In this document: positions 5,895-6,822 of the stretch, one piece after another
Position numbering within the stretch: position 1 is the first letter of the stretch
Layout: each line of letters opens with the position of its first letter
Origin: QHWK01 sp035315685
Lineage (GTDB): Bacteria; Acidobacteriota; Vicinamibacteria; Vicinamibacterales; CAVVIG01
Reading direction: 5' to 3'
Assembly: GCA_035315685.1 (NCBI GenBank)
Contig: DATFXR010000160.1
Coordinates: 1-6,822, forward strand
DNA: 6,822 bases
The notes under the pieces: model-generated
The model's database searches: none
The model's input: the letters and a program-made list of their open reading frames with translations, nothing else
What the model was told of the DNA's origin: nothing
Program-made: the position numbers and the translations under genes

Positions 5895-6822
5895 TGCGGA
5901 TCGGTTTTGCCGGGCTCGCGCTCGGATCCTGCAGGGCCTGCGGGTGACTCGTCGCTCCGCGACGCGTCACTCGCTGCCGACGGCGGAGAGGGATGCTGCG
6001 AGACGGCGGGTGATTCGCTGGTGCGCGGCGCGGCGTCCTGTGCCGCTGGCGCCGCCGTCGGTTCAGCGCCGGCGGGCTGGCTGTCGTCCGCGCTCTCGTC
6101 CGCGCCGTCGTCGAATCCTTCGTGGACGTCGCTGTCACCCGAAGTTGATACGTCAGCGGGTGCGTCCGAGGGCTGGCCGCCGGCACCGGCCTGGGCGCCG
6201 CCCATCAGCGTCGCTGCGGATCCGCCGCCACGCCGACCGCGCCGTCGGCGGCGCCGCCGGCTTCGCTGGCCTGGACCTTCTCCGGCCGGCGCGCCGGCCA
6301 GTGCTGGCTGATTCGGCGTCGCGACGGCGGCGCCTGCGGTATCGGCCGACGCCGCAACGGCGGACGGTGCACTTCCTGGCGTCGGCTGTGGCGTGTATGG
6401 CCGCTGCGAAACCTGGTGCTGCGGCTGTTGCTGCTGGCGCGCCGACCGATCGGTCCGGTCCGTGCGTTCCTGACGTTGAACGCGCTCGTCGCTGCCGCCG
6501 CCCGGCTTGTAGACGACGACGCTTTCGAGCGCGCGCGCGCGCCGCTCGTTGAACTCCAGCCGGCTCGACACGGATTCCAGCCGCATCTTGAGGTTCTTCA
6601 CGTCGATGCCGAGCCGCGTCGTCTCGAGCACGAGGTTGTGGATCAGCTCGTAATAGAGCTGATCGAGTTGCCGCCGCGCGACTTCCCGCCGCGCCTCGCG
6701 CTCTGCGTTCATCGTGTTCAGGCGCGACTGAATGTGGAGCGCCTGAATCAACGGGTTCGGGTTGAAGAACAGTTTCAGGATTGGCAGAAGCAGCTTGCGG
6801 AGCCAGCGGATCGGCGCGCGGT
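5891..6822 (-). CDS. Coiled-coil protein with amphipathic N-terminal segment and charge-patterned disordered tail (5' end outside window)
   Basis: I do not recognise this gene; only its C-terminal 309 residues are visible. The frame is open to the right edge, so the TTG at 6751 need not be the start; residues below are counted from it. Before it lies a hydrophobic, basic segment, RWLRKLLLPILKLFFNPNP, which looks like an interfacial helix. Then comes a helical region with clean heptads (L47, V51, L54, L58, V61, L65), ending near residue 80. The remainder is low complexity: a Gln/Pro-rich stretch (about 106-125), an Ala/Pro stretch, a basic RS-Arg7-GRRGGG tract (163-177), and an acidic Asp/Ser-rich tail (205-224 and beyond). 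Seven arginines in a row use CGG, CGC and CGA codons, so this is not a simple DNA repeat. It is the first gene seen of the transferase operon and overlaps the next by 4 bases. A scaffold or anchoring role, perhaps as the tail of an enzyme lying off the edge, is an inference. Confidence 0.75.
   Translation of the reverse strand, partial: RAPIRWLRKLLLPILKLFFNPNPLIQALHIQSRLNTMNAEREARREVARRQLDQLYYELIHNLVLETTRLGIDVKNLKMRLESVSSRLEFNERRARALESVVVYKPGGGSDERVQRQERTDRTDRSARQQQQPQHQVSQRPYTPQPTPGSAPSAVAASADTAGAAVATPNQPALAGAPAGEGPGQRSRRRRRRRGRRGGGSAATLMGGAQAGAGGQPSDAPADVSTSGDSDVHEGFDDGADESADDSQPAGAEPTAAPAAQDAAPRTSESPAVSQHPSPPSAASDASRSDESPAGPAGSEREPGKTDPQ

Noticed and set aside
6529..6542. 14 bases of alternating GC, a possible Z-DNA or slippage tract.
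   Set aside because: It encodes the Arg-Ala codons of the ERRARALES helix and is short; ordinary coding sequence explains it.
5891..6751. Treating the TTG at 6751 as the true start of the coiled-coil gene.
   Set aside because: The frame is open to the window edge and the 23 upstream codons encode a protein-like hydrophobic, basic helix. The gene is better called partial.
1..6822. A sigma-54 promoter linking the activator to the glycosyltransferase operon.
   Set aside because: I saw no convincing TGGCAC-N5-TTGC element by eye, and the operon's promoter lies beyond the right edge.

Overview
The window is GC-rich bacterial chromosomal DNA with dense, mostly overlapping genes. Protein style, the high GC and two intergenic repeat elements of a kind I associate with Acidobacteriota suggest a member of that phylum, perhaps Vicinamibacteria-like. 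This placement is an inference from the sequence alone and is not firm.

Layout. Bases 1-829 on the plus strand hold the 3' part of a sigma-54-dependent transcriptional activator: the second half of its AAA+ domain, a Fis-type DNA-binding domain and a disordered tail. Bases 830-981 are the only sizeable non-coding stretch. It lies between convergent genes and carries a long imperfect inverted repeat with 9-base periodicity, then a second, smaller repeat-like element. Everything from 982 to 6822 is one minus-strand operon, read right to left. A partial gene at the right edge encodes a coiled-coil protein with a charge-patterned disordered tail. Four GT-B fold glycosyltransferases of family GT4 follow. 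Neighbouring genes overlap by 4 bases (GTGA, ATGA, GTGA), except at the middle of the array, where 58 bases separate the second and third transferases.

The four transferases form two paralogous pairs in transcriptional order A-B-B'-A'. A (4584-5894) and A' (982-2271) resemble each other, and B (3394-4587) and B' (2268-3335) resemble each other. The two upstream copies, A and B, carry C-terminal tails that the downstream copies lack, and A' carries a 39-residue insert between its two Rossmann domains. The likely job is stepwise assembly of a cell-surface or exported polysaccharide from nucleotide sugars at the cytoplasmic face of the membrane. The coiled-coil protein may act as an assembly or membrane-anchoring partner. 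Sugar donors, acceptors and the export route cannot be read from this window.
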